40,726 nt of DNA from a bacterium (GCA_021829835.1 JAKBPE010000009.1:1-40726); one strand, 5' to 3'; positions 16,006 to 24,133 are shown, counted from the stretch's first letter. A program made the numbers and translations. The notes: generated by a model not told the origin, from the sequence alone.

Positions 16006-16683
16006 TCATTCTGCTTCAGTATCAATAAAGTTATAGATTATTCTTGCTGGAGTTTCATAATTGGCTTCCACACCATTTAAGATCTTTGATGTCTTCTTAC
16101 CGTCTCTCTCAGCCATTATTGTGGCAACATTCGGCAATATCTCAGGATGAAACTGCAGGCAGTAAAAATTCCTCAATACGTATGCCTCAATTCTTTTATC
16201 CTGTTTTGCTACTACCTTTCCTCCTTCAGGCATCTTCCTTAAGACATCTTTATGGCTTTCATAAAACTTGTCTTTTAGGCTAATTCCGGAGAAGATAGGT
16301 ATATTCTCCTCTATTATGTTTATCTTCTTGAAACCTTCTATAAATTTTTCTCCTTGGACAACCTTTCCTCCGAAGGCCTCTGCTACTATCTGAAATCCAA
16401 AGCAAATTCCAAGAGTAGGTATCCCAAGTCTGTCAATATCTGCAATAACTCCTTTCATGTTATGTATCCATTTCTCATCTTCATATACTGAAGCTCTAGA
16501 CCCTGTTATTATTACATGGTCATAGTGTTTGAGTTCATTATATTTGGGAGCTCTCCCTTCGAAAGAATTATAGATGTCCATTCTGGCGTTTTTGTATTTT
16601 CTGCTAAGCAAATTTTTTATTATTGAAGAGCCATTTGTCTTCTTGGATTTATCCATGTCGCAGTTAAGTATCAATACCCGCAT
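16006..16683 (-). CDS. class I glutamine amidotransferase-like protein (gamma-glutamyl peptidase-like)
   Basis: About 225 residues forming one GATase-1 domain. VIITGSRASVYEDEKWI is followed by the nucleophile elbow LGICFGFQIVAEAFGGKV (Cys about 92), and the catalytic His-Glu pair is in LQFHPE (about 176-181). It lacks the GMP-synthase C-terminal domains. The family includes amidotransferase subunits and, in plants, gamma-glutamyl peptidases that process glutathione adducts. ATG 16683 is preferred: a TATATAAT-type box lies about 25 bases upstream; ATG 16695 is the alternative. It follows the GCS2-like gene by 37 bases, so action on a gamma-glutamyl product is an attractive but unproven idea. 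Confidence 0.8.
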   Translation of the reverse strand: MRVLILNCDMDKSKKTNGSSIIKNLLSRKYKNARMDIYNSFEGRAPKYNELKHYDHVIITGSRASVYEDEKWIHNMKGVIADIDRLGIPTLGICFGFQIVAEAFGGKVVQGEKFIEGFKKINIIEENIPIFSGISLKDKFYESHKDVLRKMPEGGKVVAKQDKRIEAYVLRNFYCLQFHPEILPNVATIMAERDGKKTSKILNGVEANYETPARIIYNFIDTEAE

Positions 16684-16702
16684 CAAACCAATCATTATAG
16701 CG

Positions 16703-16711
16703 TATATAATT
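16703..16711 (-). promoter_or_regulatory. TATA box for the amidotransferase gene
   Basis: The minus-strand sequence ATTATATAC is centred about 25 bases before ATG 16683. This matches archaeal leaderless initiation and decides between the two in-frame ATGs. It suggests the gene has its own promoter even though it closely follows the GCS2-like gene. Confidence 0.5.
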
Positions 16712-16720
16712 TATTCTATC

Positions 16721-17923
16721 TTACGATCGCAGTTCCTCCGCAAGATATGTTATTAACTTTTCTGGAGCTGCGTTCTCTTTATGGCCTGAATTCATAAATG
16801 ACCTTATTCTATTTGAATCGTTGCCTCCGTTCAAAAGGTCAGATACACGTCTTGCAAAAATTCGGGCTTCTTCGCCCTGCCCTTCCTCTCTAATTCCAGA
16901 AATGGCGCAATCTGAAAGATATTCTATCATATTATATACTTTAAAACCATTTATTTCTGCGTTCATGCCGTGCATATTGACTTCTAAAAGCTCGGGATAA
17001 GATCCTTCAAAAGGAATATTCATGGATTGACTCCCGTTCCTTGCGATATAGTATGCAAGCCCAACCACAAATTGATTTATCATCTGTGCGTTATCTATCC
17101 TTATCGGAGCATCAGGTATTCGCAATTCTATTACGAACCTATTTGCTTCATTTTCAAAATCAGGTCTAGGTCTCACAAACCAGAAAATTTGATGTGGATC
17201 GAGATTCTCAAAAGGCCAGTGGCTGTATGTCCTTCCATTTTCACTTCTAATTCTGGTAAGCTCTATTAAATTAGAATCCAGTTCTCTCCTTGCGACCATA
17301 TCTTTTATTTCAGTGGATAATGCCTCAATAACAGACCAGTAACCTGTTTTCGACATTAGATAAGGAGCTTCAATCATATCTTTAGGAAAGCAGGACAAGA
17401 AATTCATATAACCTGCGATTCTGCTGCTCTGGTGTCCTGTGTCATTTATCTGTGATGGATTCTTATACTCATAAGGGGAACTTGCACTCATTGCCAATAT
17501 TATTGGATTTATCCTTCTGTAAAAATTATATAATTCAAGGCCCAGATATTCGTTGTTAATCCCAATAGTTATCTGCTGGCTCATCACGTTTAAAAAACCC
17601 CTTCCGCATTTTTCTGACAATGCTGTTGTTCTATGCCATATTGGGTCTATAGAGGAGGTATCTGCCAATATTAATCCTCCCCCGTATAATTTTCCTCCCA
17701 TTCCATGTACTTCATCCGAAAGCTGTGATGTATCTTTTCTAAGCCTTTCATTAAGCTCAATTAAATTACTTGCCATAGACACCCTAAGTTCCAGGCAATC
17801 TCTGGGGTTAACCTCTCCAGTAACATCCAGGCGTCTTCCCACTCTTCCAAGCACTTCCCTAGCGTTCACGCCAGAGAGGCCCAACTCAAGTTCATTGCTT
17901 ACCTTTAAAATCTGCCTAGTCAT
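16721..17923 (-). CDS. GCS2-like glutamate-cysteine ligase / carboxylate-amine ligase
   Basis: This 400-residue protein was placed by pattern. The N-terminus SNELELGLSG resembles the GxExE(F/L) strand of GCS2 enzymes; the middle has SQQITIGINNEYLGLELYNF and NPIILAMSASSPYEY, as in family members' RPxLPLLLALSANSPF region, followed by SSRIAGYMNF; the later part has FWFVRPRPD and RFVIELRIPDAPI, which align with the VRPHP...LEVRxxDA core. Such ligases join glutamate to an amine, classically cysteine, using ATP. Not all canonical residues are visible (the His-x-His strand is QITIG), so it is divergent. ATG 17923 is the start. It is the first gene of the putative thiol cluster. Confidence 0.55.
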   Translation of the reverse strand: MTRQILKVSNELELGLSGVNAREVLGRVGRRLDVTGEVNPRDCLELRVSMASNLIELNERLRKDTSQLSDEVHGMGGKLYGGGLILADTSSIDPIWHRTTALSEKCGRGFLNVMSQQITIGINNEYLGLELYNFYRRINPIILAMSASSPYEYKNPSQINDTGHQSSRIAGYMNFLSCFPKDMIEAPYLMSKTGYWSVIEALSTEIKDMVARRELDSNLIELTRIRSENGRTYSHWPFENLDPHQIFWFVRPRPDFENEANRFVIELRIPDAPIRIDNAQMINQFVVGLAYYIARNGSQSMNIPFEGSYPELLEVNMHGMNAEINGFKVYNMIEYLSDCAISGIREEGQGEEARIFARRVSDLLNGGNDSNRIRSFMNSGHKENAAPEKLITYLAEELRS

Positions 17924-18073
17924 GTTTCAGCCTCGGATTTTATCTCTATTCTGCTGATTATTGTATATATACTTGTTGTTAACGGAATAACAAATACAAT
18001 CAAAATGTAGCCGAGTATAAAAAGATTTCTATATTTCTTGGAAAAAGAACAATATTGCTGTAAATCAGGCTTC

Positions 18074-19525
18074 CTATTCCTTGCTTCTCCTCTCGGGCCT
18101 TACAGCAGGGAAAGCTATTACCTCCTTAATGGATATATTGTCTGTGAGTATCATTGTAATTCTGTCTATTGAAATGCCCAAGCCTGCTGTAGGAGGCATT
18201 CCAAATTCAATTGCCTCAAGAAAATCTTCATCTATTGGAGGAGCTTCATCGTCTCCCTTTCTCCTCTCAGCATCCTGCTCCATAAACTTTTTCCTCTGTT
18301 CCAATGGATCTGTAAGTTCAGAATACGAATTTGCCTCTTCATAACCTGCTATATATAGTTCGAATCTCTCGCTAAGTTTCGCATTCCCTCTTTTATCCTT
18401 TGTAAGAGGGCACATATAACTTGGAAAGTCTACTACAAATGTAGGATTCTGCAATTCTGGTTTTATATATTTGTCAAAAAGCCCGTCAGCCACATGGTAT
18501 CTGTTCTTTATTTTGACTTTAAGTCCCTCTTTTGCCGCTATCTCCTCTGCCTCCTTATCTGTAATATCGGAGATATCTATTCCTGCTTTATTCCTAATCT
18601 CATCTACGAAATATACTCTCTTAAAAGGCGTTTTAAAGTCAAGCTTAATACTCTGATAAGTGACAATTTCCGAGCCAACAATTTCTTTGGCGATGCCGCC
18701 AACCATTTCTTCAACCATATGCATATAGTCTTCATAGTCTTTGTATGCCTCGTAACATTCTATTATGGTAAATTCTGGATTATGGGTCGTATCTATATCC
18801 TCATTTCTAAAATCTCTAGAGACCTCGTAAACTTTTTCAAATCCTCCAACTAAAAGTTTCTTAAGATAAAGCTCGTCCGATATTCTCAAAAATACATCTG
18901 AGTCTATCGCATTAAAATGTGTTTTGAATGGCTTCGCGTTTGCGCCTCCATAAACTGGTTGCAAAATAGGTGTCTCAAACTCAAGATATCCTCTCAAATC
19001 AAGGAAATTTCTCATATACCTGAGTATTTTGGCTCTAACCCTGAAGTATTCTCTTACGTTAGGGTTTATTATCGTGTCAAGGTATCTCTTCCGGTATCTT
19101 ATCTCTATGTCTTTAAGACCGTGGAACTTTTCAGGCAAGACTCTCAGAGACTTAGAAAGCAGGGTTATTTCTTTTGCATCAATGCTCTTCTCTCCTCTCT
19201 TAGATTTAGTTATAGTACCAAATATGCCTATTATATCTCCGATATCAATTAGCTCAAGAAGTTCTATGGACTCTTTTCCTATGTAATTTTCCCTTGCTAT
19301 AGCTTGCATCTTTCCCTCTCCGTCAAGAATGTCCATGAAAAAGAGGCTTCCCATCCTGCGCATGCCTATTATCCTACCGGCTATTCTGCTATCTTTTCCT
19401 TCATAACCCTCAAAATTAGATATTATCTTTGAAATCTCCTCTCTGTCTTTATATGAATAAGGATAAGGATTAATTTCCTTTTCAATTATCCTTTTAAGTT
19501 TATTCATCTTTCCTTCGTCAGTCAT
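18074..19525 (-). CDS. lysS: lysyl-tRNA synthetase, class II
   Basis: The 483-residue enzyme has an N-terminal OB-fold anticodon-binding domain (about 45-150, RIAGRIIGMRRMGSLFFMDI) and the class II core: motif 1 FLDLRGYLEFETPILQP, motif 2 YEVSRDFRNEDIDTTHNPEF, and motif 3 TAGLGISIDRITMILTD near the C-terminus. Length is normal. Many archaea use the unrelated class I LysRS instead, so the class II form is informative. The matching tRNA-Lys(TTT) gene lies about 500 bases away on the same strand. The start at ATG 19525 is the first in frame. Confidence 0.96.
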   Translation of the reverse strand: MTDEGKMNKLKRIIEKEINPYPYSYKDREEISKIISNFEGYEGKDSRIAGRIIGMRRMGSLFFMDILDGEGKMQAIARENYIGKESIELLELIDIGDIIGIFGTITKSKRGEKSIDAKEITLLSKSLRVLPEKFHGLKDIEIRYRKRYLDTIINPNVREYFRVRAKILRYMRNFLDLRGYLEFETPILQPVYGGANAKPFKTHFNAIDSDVFLRISDELYLKKLLVGGFEKVYEVSRDFRNEDIDTTHNPEFTIIECYEAYKDYEDYMHMVEEMVGGIAKEIVGSEIVTYQSIKLDFKTPFKRVYFVDEIRNKAGIDISDITDKEAEEIAAKEGLKVKIKNRYHVADGLFDKYIKPELQNPTFVVDFPSYMCPLTKDKRGNAKLSERFELYIAGYEEANSYSELTDPLEQRKKFMEQDAERRKGDDEAPPIDEDFLEAIEFGMPPTAGLGISIDRITMILTDNISIKEVIAFPAVRPERRSKE

Positions 19526-19651
19526 AAATACCAGCGTATAAAATGTGAAATGTTTAGAATAATGCCATAATAAGTTTAATAATCAAATAGGTCTTCTCCG
19601 TTTTTCAGCACAGGCGCTTCAACCTGCCAAAATTCGCTCCTATAAGGAATG

Positions 19652-19659
19652 TTTATAAA
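19652..19659 (+). promoter_or_regulatory. TATA box for the DUF4870-like gene
   Basis: TTTATAAA is centred about 24 bases before ATG 19679, the expected spacing for a leaderless archaeal transcript. It supports the first ATG as start. Confidence 0.55.
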
Positions 19660-19678
19660 GCAATAAACCTCAATAATT

Positions 19679-19996
19679 ATGACCTATATGGCAACCAAAA
19701 CAGGCACCCACGGAGAAGACAACCTTCTCTATGTAATGGCATACATTCTTTCATGGATTACAGGCATAGTGATATTTGCAATGTCAAAACCTTCAGAAAA
19801 AAGGCTAAGATTCAACGGTCTCCAGTCTATATTTCTGGGTGTAATAGGCACTATCCTATCCTTCCTTCCCATTGTTGGTTGGATACTCGGCTTGCTTTTG
19901 TACTTAGTGGGAATAGTTTCCGGTATAAAAGCATATTATGGCGAGGACGTAATTCTCCCTGTAATAGGGCAATATGCAAAAAAGTATATTGACTGA
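19679..19996 (+). CDS. DUF4870-like small membrane protein
   Basis: The 105-residue protein has three hydrophobic segments: about 17-36, 48-68 and 68-85. The layout LLYVMAYILSWITGIVIFAM, then RLRFNGLQSIFLGVIG and WILGLLLYLVGIVSGIKAYYGE, matches the DUF4870/Tic20-like small membrane proteins that are widespread in prokaryotes and of unknown function. The Arg-Phe-Asn/His-Ala/Gly-x-Gln segment after helix 1 is a family hallmark (here RFNGLQS). It is divergent from lysS and convergent with tRNA-Lys. Confidence 0.75.
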   Translation: MTYMATKTGTHGEDNLLYVMAYILSWITGIVIFAMSKPSEKRLRFNGLQSIFLGVIGTILSFLPIVGWILGLLLYLVGIVSGIKAYYGEDVILPVIGQYAKKYID

Positions 19997-20025
19997 CTCT
20001 GCATCTGCAATGCCTAAATATTAGG

Positions 20026-20100
20026 CGGGCCCGGTGGGATTTGAACCCACGACTTAAAGGTTAAAAGCCTTCCACTCTAGCCAAGCTGAGTTACGGACCC
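20026..20100 (-). tRNA. tRNA-Lys(TTT), no intron
   Basis: The acceptor stem GGGTCCG/CGGGCCC has one G-T pair; the anticodon arm GAAGG-CTTTTAA-CCTTT gives anticodon TTT; the T-arm is GTGGG-TTCAAAT-CCCAC. Discriminator is G. Its first base directly follows the stop codon of the upstream ORF (20101-20469), so the tRNA may be cut from the end of that mRNA. Confidence 0.95.
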
Positions 20101-20469
20101 TTATTTACCTGATGTACTGGCCTTTATCCATTTTGTAAAGCCACTGTGTGGCGAAAAACTTTCAGCATTTATTACTCTCACTTTAGCGCCTCTGAAATCT
20201 CCTCCTTCAAGTTCTACATACTCCCTGTAAGAGGGCATCTCCGCATAGTAAACTTCCTGCCAGTGCTCTTTTCCTTCCATATAATCTTTGGATATATCAT
20301 TTTCTACTATTGGGGGTATCTGTTCAAACATGAAAAGAATTCCGTCACTCCAATATACTTCTTTATGGCCTGAATAATGCCCAAGGCATTCTTTAGCTAT
20401 TTCTTCCTCTGTCACTTTATAAATATGGTGTATATAAAGTGCCTTTGTTTCTATATTCTTTATTTCCAT
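20101..20469 (-). CDS. 122-residue protein of unknown function
   Basis: I do not recognise this protein. It is soluble and acidic, rich in Tyr, His and Glu, with the segments ALYIHHIYKVTEEEIAKECL, FEQIPPIVENDI and EGGDFRGAKVRVINA. No signal peptide or membrane helix is present. It begins at ATG 20469 and its stop codon is immediately followed by tRNA-Lys. The intact frame and mixed alpha-beta composition argue for a real gene. Confidence 0.6.
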   Translation of the reverse strand: MEIKNIETKALYIHHIYKVTEEEIAKECLGHYSGHKEVYWSDGILFMFEQIPPIVENDISKDYMEGKEHWQEVYYAEMPSYREYVELEGGDFRGAKVRVINAESFSPHSGFTKWIKASTSGK

Positions 20470-20559
20470 AACTTCACATTCAAATCTAAGAATTATTTAT
20501 CGTAGTAGTCAAACTATATGCAACATCTAAATTCTTCCTATTAATTATGCTGCAATATG

Positions 20560-20568
20560 TATATAAAA
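20560..20568 (+). promoter_or_regulatory. TATA box TATATAAAA
   Basis: This sequence is centred about 26 bases before ATG 20589 and lies inside the longer ORF given by the track. It therefore supports ATG 20589 as the true start of the flavin-reductase-fold gene. Confidence 0.6.
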
Positions 20569-20588
20569 TCAAATGTCGTATCTACTTT

Positions 20589-21068
20589 ATGCAGGAGATT
20601 CCACATCCGCACAAGGAGAAGGCAAAAGCCATAATAAATGAAAATAAGTATATGGTGCTCGCCACAAGCGACAAGGAAAGCAAACCTTGGGCTTCTCCCG
20701 TCTTTTTTGCACACGATGAAAGATACAACTTTTATTTCCTCTCATCTATAAATTCAAGGCATGCAAAAAATATATTGTCAAATCCCAACGTAGGCATTGC
20801 TATATTCGATTCGAGGCAAAAAATGGGCCAAACCGAAGGACTTCAAATAGAAGCGGTGGCAGGGCAGATAGGCAAAAACAGCTTAGACAAGGCAATAGAG
20901 CATTATTGTATGAAAGCCTTTCCAAATTCAGGCTCTGGCCTTTCTCCCTCAGAAAGATACGATCCAGAAGAATACATAGAGCCTCATGACCTGAGATTCT
21001 TTAAGGTTTCACCTGAAAAGATATACATAGTGGATATAGAAAAAAGAGTAGCTGTAGATATATTCTGA
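20589..21068 (+). CDS. pyridoxamine 5'-phosphate oxidase-like FMN-binding protein
   Basis: The product (159 residues from ATG 20589) shows the split-barrel fold of the PNPOx-like family: NENKYMVLATSDKESKPWAS, then PVFFAHDERYNFYFLSSINS and RHAKNILSNPNVGIAIFDS. Members bind FMN, F420 or heme and act on varied substrates, so the reaction is unknown. The track's extra 14 N-terminal residues lie over a good TATA box and are rejected. It is a single gene, divergent from the 122-residue ORF. Confidence 0.8.
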   Translation: MQEIPHPHKEKAKAIINENKYMVLATSDKESKPWASPVFFAHDERYNFYFLSSINSRHAKNILSNPNVGIAIFDSRQKMGQTEGLQIEAVAGQIGKNSLDKAIEHYCMKAFPNSGSGLSPSERYDPEEYIEPHDLRFFKVSPEKIYIVDIEKRVAVDIF

Positions 21069-21125
21069 CAAATCAAAACTAATCCTGTTCTTCATTTCAG
21101 ATATAATCTTCTAACTTTCGGTCTA

Positions 21126-21803
21126 CTAATTATGCTTATTCCGGTTATGAAAAATACCTGAAGATCTGCTGTAATTATGGATAAAGAAATCGTAAATTCT
21201 ACCTAAATCATTATCAAAAATCCATGATTTCATTATATAACTTCCTCCAATATCAATAAATCTTATCAGAGCACCATGGTTACTAAAATTTATAATAAAA
21301 TGCGAGTATGAAGTCGGCCTTATTATATCTTTATATTGCTCTGCTTCTCTTCCCCGCTGAAAAGATAGAAATCCTACCTCCATAACTTGGTATTCAGTCT
21401 TTATCAACAAAGGTTTTTCATCTTTCCTACTGCTTAATCTAATTCCTTCTATTACTCCATATGTAAATGTTATGTGTGTATTTTGATTATTATATCGTAT
21501 AAAAAACTGTTCATTCTTCAGGCTGACAGGCGAATTTAGAACCTTATATCTTCTTATGTATATATGATTTCCTTCATTATTTCCTTCCTTTGAATTATCA
21601 ATTAGTCTATCTTCATATCTAAATGCTATATTTTGATCTTGGGTGTTTCTGCCTACCACAACACTAATTAAATATTTCACGCTACATACTGGGAGATCTG
21701 AAAATTCCAAAGATCCACCATGTTTACTTTCTGCCTCTCTCTTCAATGAGGACAGTTCTTTATGATATTCTAATTGTCTTATATTAGAGTATTTAATGTA
21801 CAA
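21126..21803 (-). CDS. unknown protein in A+T-rich island, TTG start or truncated
   Basis: No family is recognised for this 225-residue ORF. It is rich in Ile, Asn, Tyr and Ser with beta-like stretches (CSVKYLISVVVGRNTQ, TEYQVMEVGFLSFQ, FIINFSNHGALIRFIDIGGS) and no membrane helix. The frame opens with TTG immediately after an in-frame stop, and there is no ATG or GTG in a sensible place, so it either starts at TTG or is the 3' remainder of a longer gene. Base composition is more A+T-rich than the housekeeping genes nearby. It is divergent from the next two island genes across the repeat region. Confidence 0.5.
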   Translation of the reverse strand: MYIKYSNIRQLEYHKELSSLKREAESKHGGSLEFSDLPVCSVKYLISVVVGRNTQDQNIAFRYEDRLIDNSKEGNNEGNHIYIRRYKVLNSPVSLKNEQFFIRYNNQNTHITFTYGVIEGIRLSSRKDEKPLLIKTEYQVMEVGFLSFQRGREAEQYKDIIRPTSYSHFIINFSNHGALIRFIDIGGSYIMKSWIFDNDLGRIYDFFIHNYSRSSGIFHNRNKHN

Positions 21804-21897
21804 TTAATCCCACTTTATATCCTATTATCTGTCTATAAATATTCTTCATGCTGCACCTACAAATTTATACTTGGCTATTATACACAAAGTAGGCTCT

Positions 21898-21909
21898 GTG
21901 TTTAAACAC
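21898..21909. repeat. perfect 12-base palindrome
   Basis: GTGTTTAAACAC reads the same on both strands. It lies directly before a row of 14-15-base repeats in the divergent intergenic region of the island and may be an operator or part of an origin-like locus. Confidence 0.6.
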
Positions 21910-21980
21910 GGTTGATAACACAGTTGGTATATCAAATGCGGTATATCAAATGTGGGATAGCACAATGTGGAATATCAAAG
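21910..21980 (+). repeat. iteron-like row of imperfect 14-15-base direct repeats
   Basis: Five units follow one another: GGTTGATAACACAGT, TGGTATATCAAATGC, GGTATATCAAATGT, GGGATAGCACAATGT and GGAATATCAAAG. The two middle units are nearly identical; the outer ones are more diverged. They end just before the TATA-like CTTTTTATATG of the gene at 22024. Such helical-phase-like arrays usually bind a repressor or a replication initiator. Confidence 0.6.
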
Positions 21981-22023
21981 AAAATCTTTTTATATGAGAA
22001 AAAGAGAAATTATACTGATAATC

Positions 22024-22659
22024 ATGGCAAATAAAACTGTAATAAAGCAATCTAATGTCCCTGTTGATAGGGATGCTACTGTCCCTGTTGAGCTTGCGAA
22101 TGCTTTATCATTCACAGAAGCCAAAGGTATCCTGAAAGTAAAATATGATCTTAATTTAAAACAACAAAACTCCATAATGAAACAATGTGGATTGCGCCTA
22201 CTATCAATTCATGAGATACTAAAAGAAGTTATAAATGATCCATATTTAAAAAAGGAGCTAACTGAAAAAATAGTAAGAATATCAGGGCTTGATCTTGCTA
22301 TTGACTCTGGAACATATGCAATAAACAAGGAAGATGGAAGAGTAGATACATCCAGAATAATAATGAGCGTACATGAAGATTATGAAAACAACCGTCATGA
22401 TCCAGAGACTCATATATTTATACCAAATGGACGTGCTCCCCTCTCCGTTAGTATAAACGGTGATGAATATACGCAAAAATCAGGTTCAAGATATGTGATT
22501 ATTCCTGGCCTTCACCCTTCAGATATTACACCAGTTTCTTTATTTGTTAGAGATTATCTTAGTAAACCCCATCCTAACGGGTCCGTCTTTAATTATTGGG
22601 ATCTCTTAAATCAAAATCCAAGTGCATTTCAATCGCTAAGGCGGTTGCCTAACGATTAG
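22024..22659 (+). CDS. unknown protein of A+T-rich island, downstream of repeats
   Basis: This 211-residue protein (from ATG 22024) is not recognised. Its N-terminus MANKTVIKQSNVPVDRDATV and following VPVELANALSFTEAKGILKV loosely recall small DNA-binding or scaffold proteins, but no known motif is secure. The middle has helices (QCGLRLLSIHEILKEV) and the C-terminal part beta strands (GSRYVIIPGLHPSDITPVSL). The track start at 21967 lies in the repeat array; ATG 22024 is about 30 bases after TTTATATG and is preferred. It is followed by a second orphan gene on the same strand, 77 bases on. Confidence 0.55.
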   Translation: MANKTVIKQSNVPVDRDATVPVELANALSFTEAKGILKVKYDLNLKQQNSIMKQCGLRLLSIHEILKEVINDPYLKKELTEKIVRISGLDLAIDSGTYAINKEDGRVDTSRIIMSVHEDYENNRHDPETHIFIPNGRAPLSVSINGDEYTQKSGSRYVIIPGLHPSDITPVSLFVRDYLSKPHPNGSVFNYWDLLNQNPSAFQSLRRLPND

Positions 22660-22736
22660 ATTATTGTGAAAAACAAAGCACAGTATTCCGTTTTCAATAG
22701 TGTCTATGCTGAACTCCTAAATATACAGGCGGAATA

Positions 22737-23372
22737 ATGCCATCTTTCGAAACTATAATGTGTAATAGGATTTCGGCAATCTCATATTCCGGAAATCGTG
22801 AAGAATCATTTAATTTTCTCAAAGAACATCATTATCAACCTTTGGATCTTCGGGAAGCCCTTTTAAGCATAAACCGAAGCAAGAAGATTAAAAATTTTGT
22901 AAAAGGCAATTGGTTTTATCTAAAAGAAGAAGAATCGGAAACTCCTTATCCTAAAGGCTACTACATATTAAGCAAGAATGGTAATATTCTTCCATTTAAT
23001 TTATACCTTAAAAAATATGGACGTACGAAAGACATAGCGGAAAAGACAATCTACATCTACAATAATGAAAAAAGCCTAAAGATGCCAACACTACTATGTG
23101 TTAATACTGACAAAATTACAAATTCAGACGGGGTGCGCTATGTTGCCTTTTCATTCTTCAGTCCGCAAAATACCGCAAATCTTATTCTTGGAAAAAGCAT
23201 CCATAACACAAACAGCACAAATGAAAATAAACATCCCCCAGAATTTAAGATTCTAATGCGAGAGATGGAAAAACTATCATGGAAATTATTATTGACTGGG
23301 GAAGCTGCAGATCCATCAATAGAAGAAAAACTTGAACAAATAAATTCAATTCTAAAGTCTATAAGAAATTAA
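22737..23372 (+). CDS. unknown protein of A+T-rich island, second gene
   Basis: The 211-residue product is not recognised. It is rich in Asn, Lys and Ile and has no membrane helix. Segments include FLKEHHYQPLDLREALLSIN (helical), GNWFYLKEEESETPYPKGYY, TLLCVNTDKITNSDGVRYVA and a helical C-terminus ending KLEQINSILKSIRN. A GGCGGA sequence a few bases before ATG may serve as ribosome binding site. The pair with the gene at 22024 suggests an operon controlled from the repeat region. Confidence 0.55.
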   Translation: MPSFETIMCNRISAISYSGNREESFNFLKEHHYQPLDLREALLSINRSKKIKNFVKGNWFYLKEEESETPYPKGYYILSKNGNILPFNLYLKKYGRTKDIAEKTIYIYNNEKSLKMPTLLCVNTDKITNSDGVRYVAFSFFSPQNTANLILGKSIHNTNSTNENKHPPEFKILMREMEKLSWKLLLTGEAADPSIEEKLEQINSILKSIRN

Positions 23373-23446
23373 TAACATTACGTAAAGTCAGGTTATGAAG
23401 CGAGATATTTCCTTAAGCCATACTTCACTATTCAACACGGGTAGTA

Positions 23447-24049
23447 TTAGGAACCTAGGTAAGGCCTTCTTCTATTACGACTCCTATGAAAATCATTATC
23501 ATATATTTTCCAATCCTCTCTTAATAATCCTGAAATGAATTCATCTTTTAGTTTTCCATCAGCCATACACTTGAATCTTTTTCTTCTTACACCTTCTATC
23601 TTGAAACCAAACTTCTTTTGTAGATTTAACGAGCGAATGTTACCTCTTAAAAATCCAGTTTCTATCCTTCTCAATTTTAATCTGTTAAATATAAACTTCA
23701 ATTCTGCATCTAAAGCTTCTGTACCATAGCCTTCTTTGTGATACTTTTCATTAATCCAAAATCCTATATGTGCTAATCCATTAAATTTGTTTATCTCATA
23801 TGTTCCTATGCCACCGATAACCTTTTTCTCGTTTTTAAGTTCGATAGCAAAATGGTAATTTCGATCCTTCCTTTTCTTAGATTCATTAATACAATTGTTT
23901 ATCCATTCTATCGCATCCTTTTTAGTATAAGGATATGGAACAGGGGCTAACCATCTTGAAATTTTTAGATTATTTAATCCTTCAACTAAGTCATCAGTAT
24001 CTTTTTTACTCCATTCTCTTAAGATCAGTCTTTTAGTTTTCAATTTCAT
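23447..24049 (-). CDS. GNAT N-acetyltransferase, RimJ/RimL type
   Basis: The protein (about 200 residues) starts with MKLKTKRLILREWSKKDTDD, typical of RimJ/RimL acetyltransferases, and has the acetyl-CoA site region HKEGYGTEALDAELKFIF around 105-125 followed by RRIETGFLRGNIRSLNLQKK and FGFKIEGVRR. Substrates may be protein N-termini or small amines. ATG 24049 lies about 26 bases from a TTTTATAT box; ATG 24058 is the alternative. The last residues (RSRNRRRPYLGS) are unusually basic. Confidence 0.88.
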   Translation of the reverse strand: MKLKTKRLILREWSKKDTDDLVEGLNNLKISRWLAPVPYPYTKKDAIEWINNCINESKKRKDRNYHFAIELKNEKKVIGGIGTYEINKFNGLAHIGFWINEKYHKEGYGTEALDAELKFIFNRLKLRRIETGFLRGNIRSLNLQKKFGFKIEGVRRKRFKCMADGKLKDEFISGLLREDWKIYDNDFHRSRNRRRPYLGS

Positions 24050-24133
24050 TTTTATCATATCAATTCAAGATATAAAATTTAAAATCCTATAAGGTGCAAA
24101 AAGCCCATGCTATATATAAACACAAAAATAAAT

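Noticed and set aside
21898-21980. CRISPR array
   Set aside because: The repeats are only 14-15 bases, adjoin each other without spacers, and no cas genes are near.
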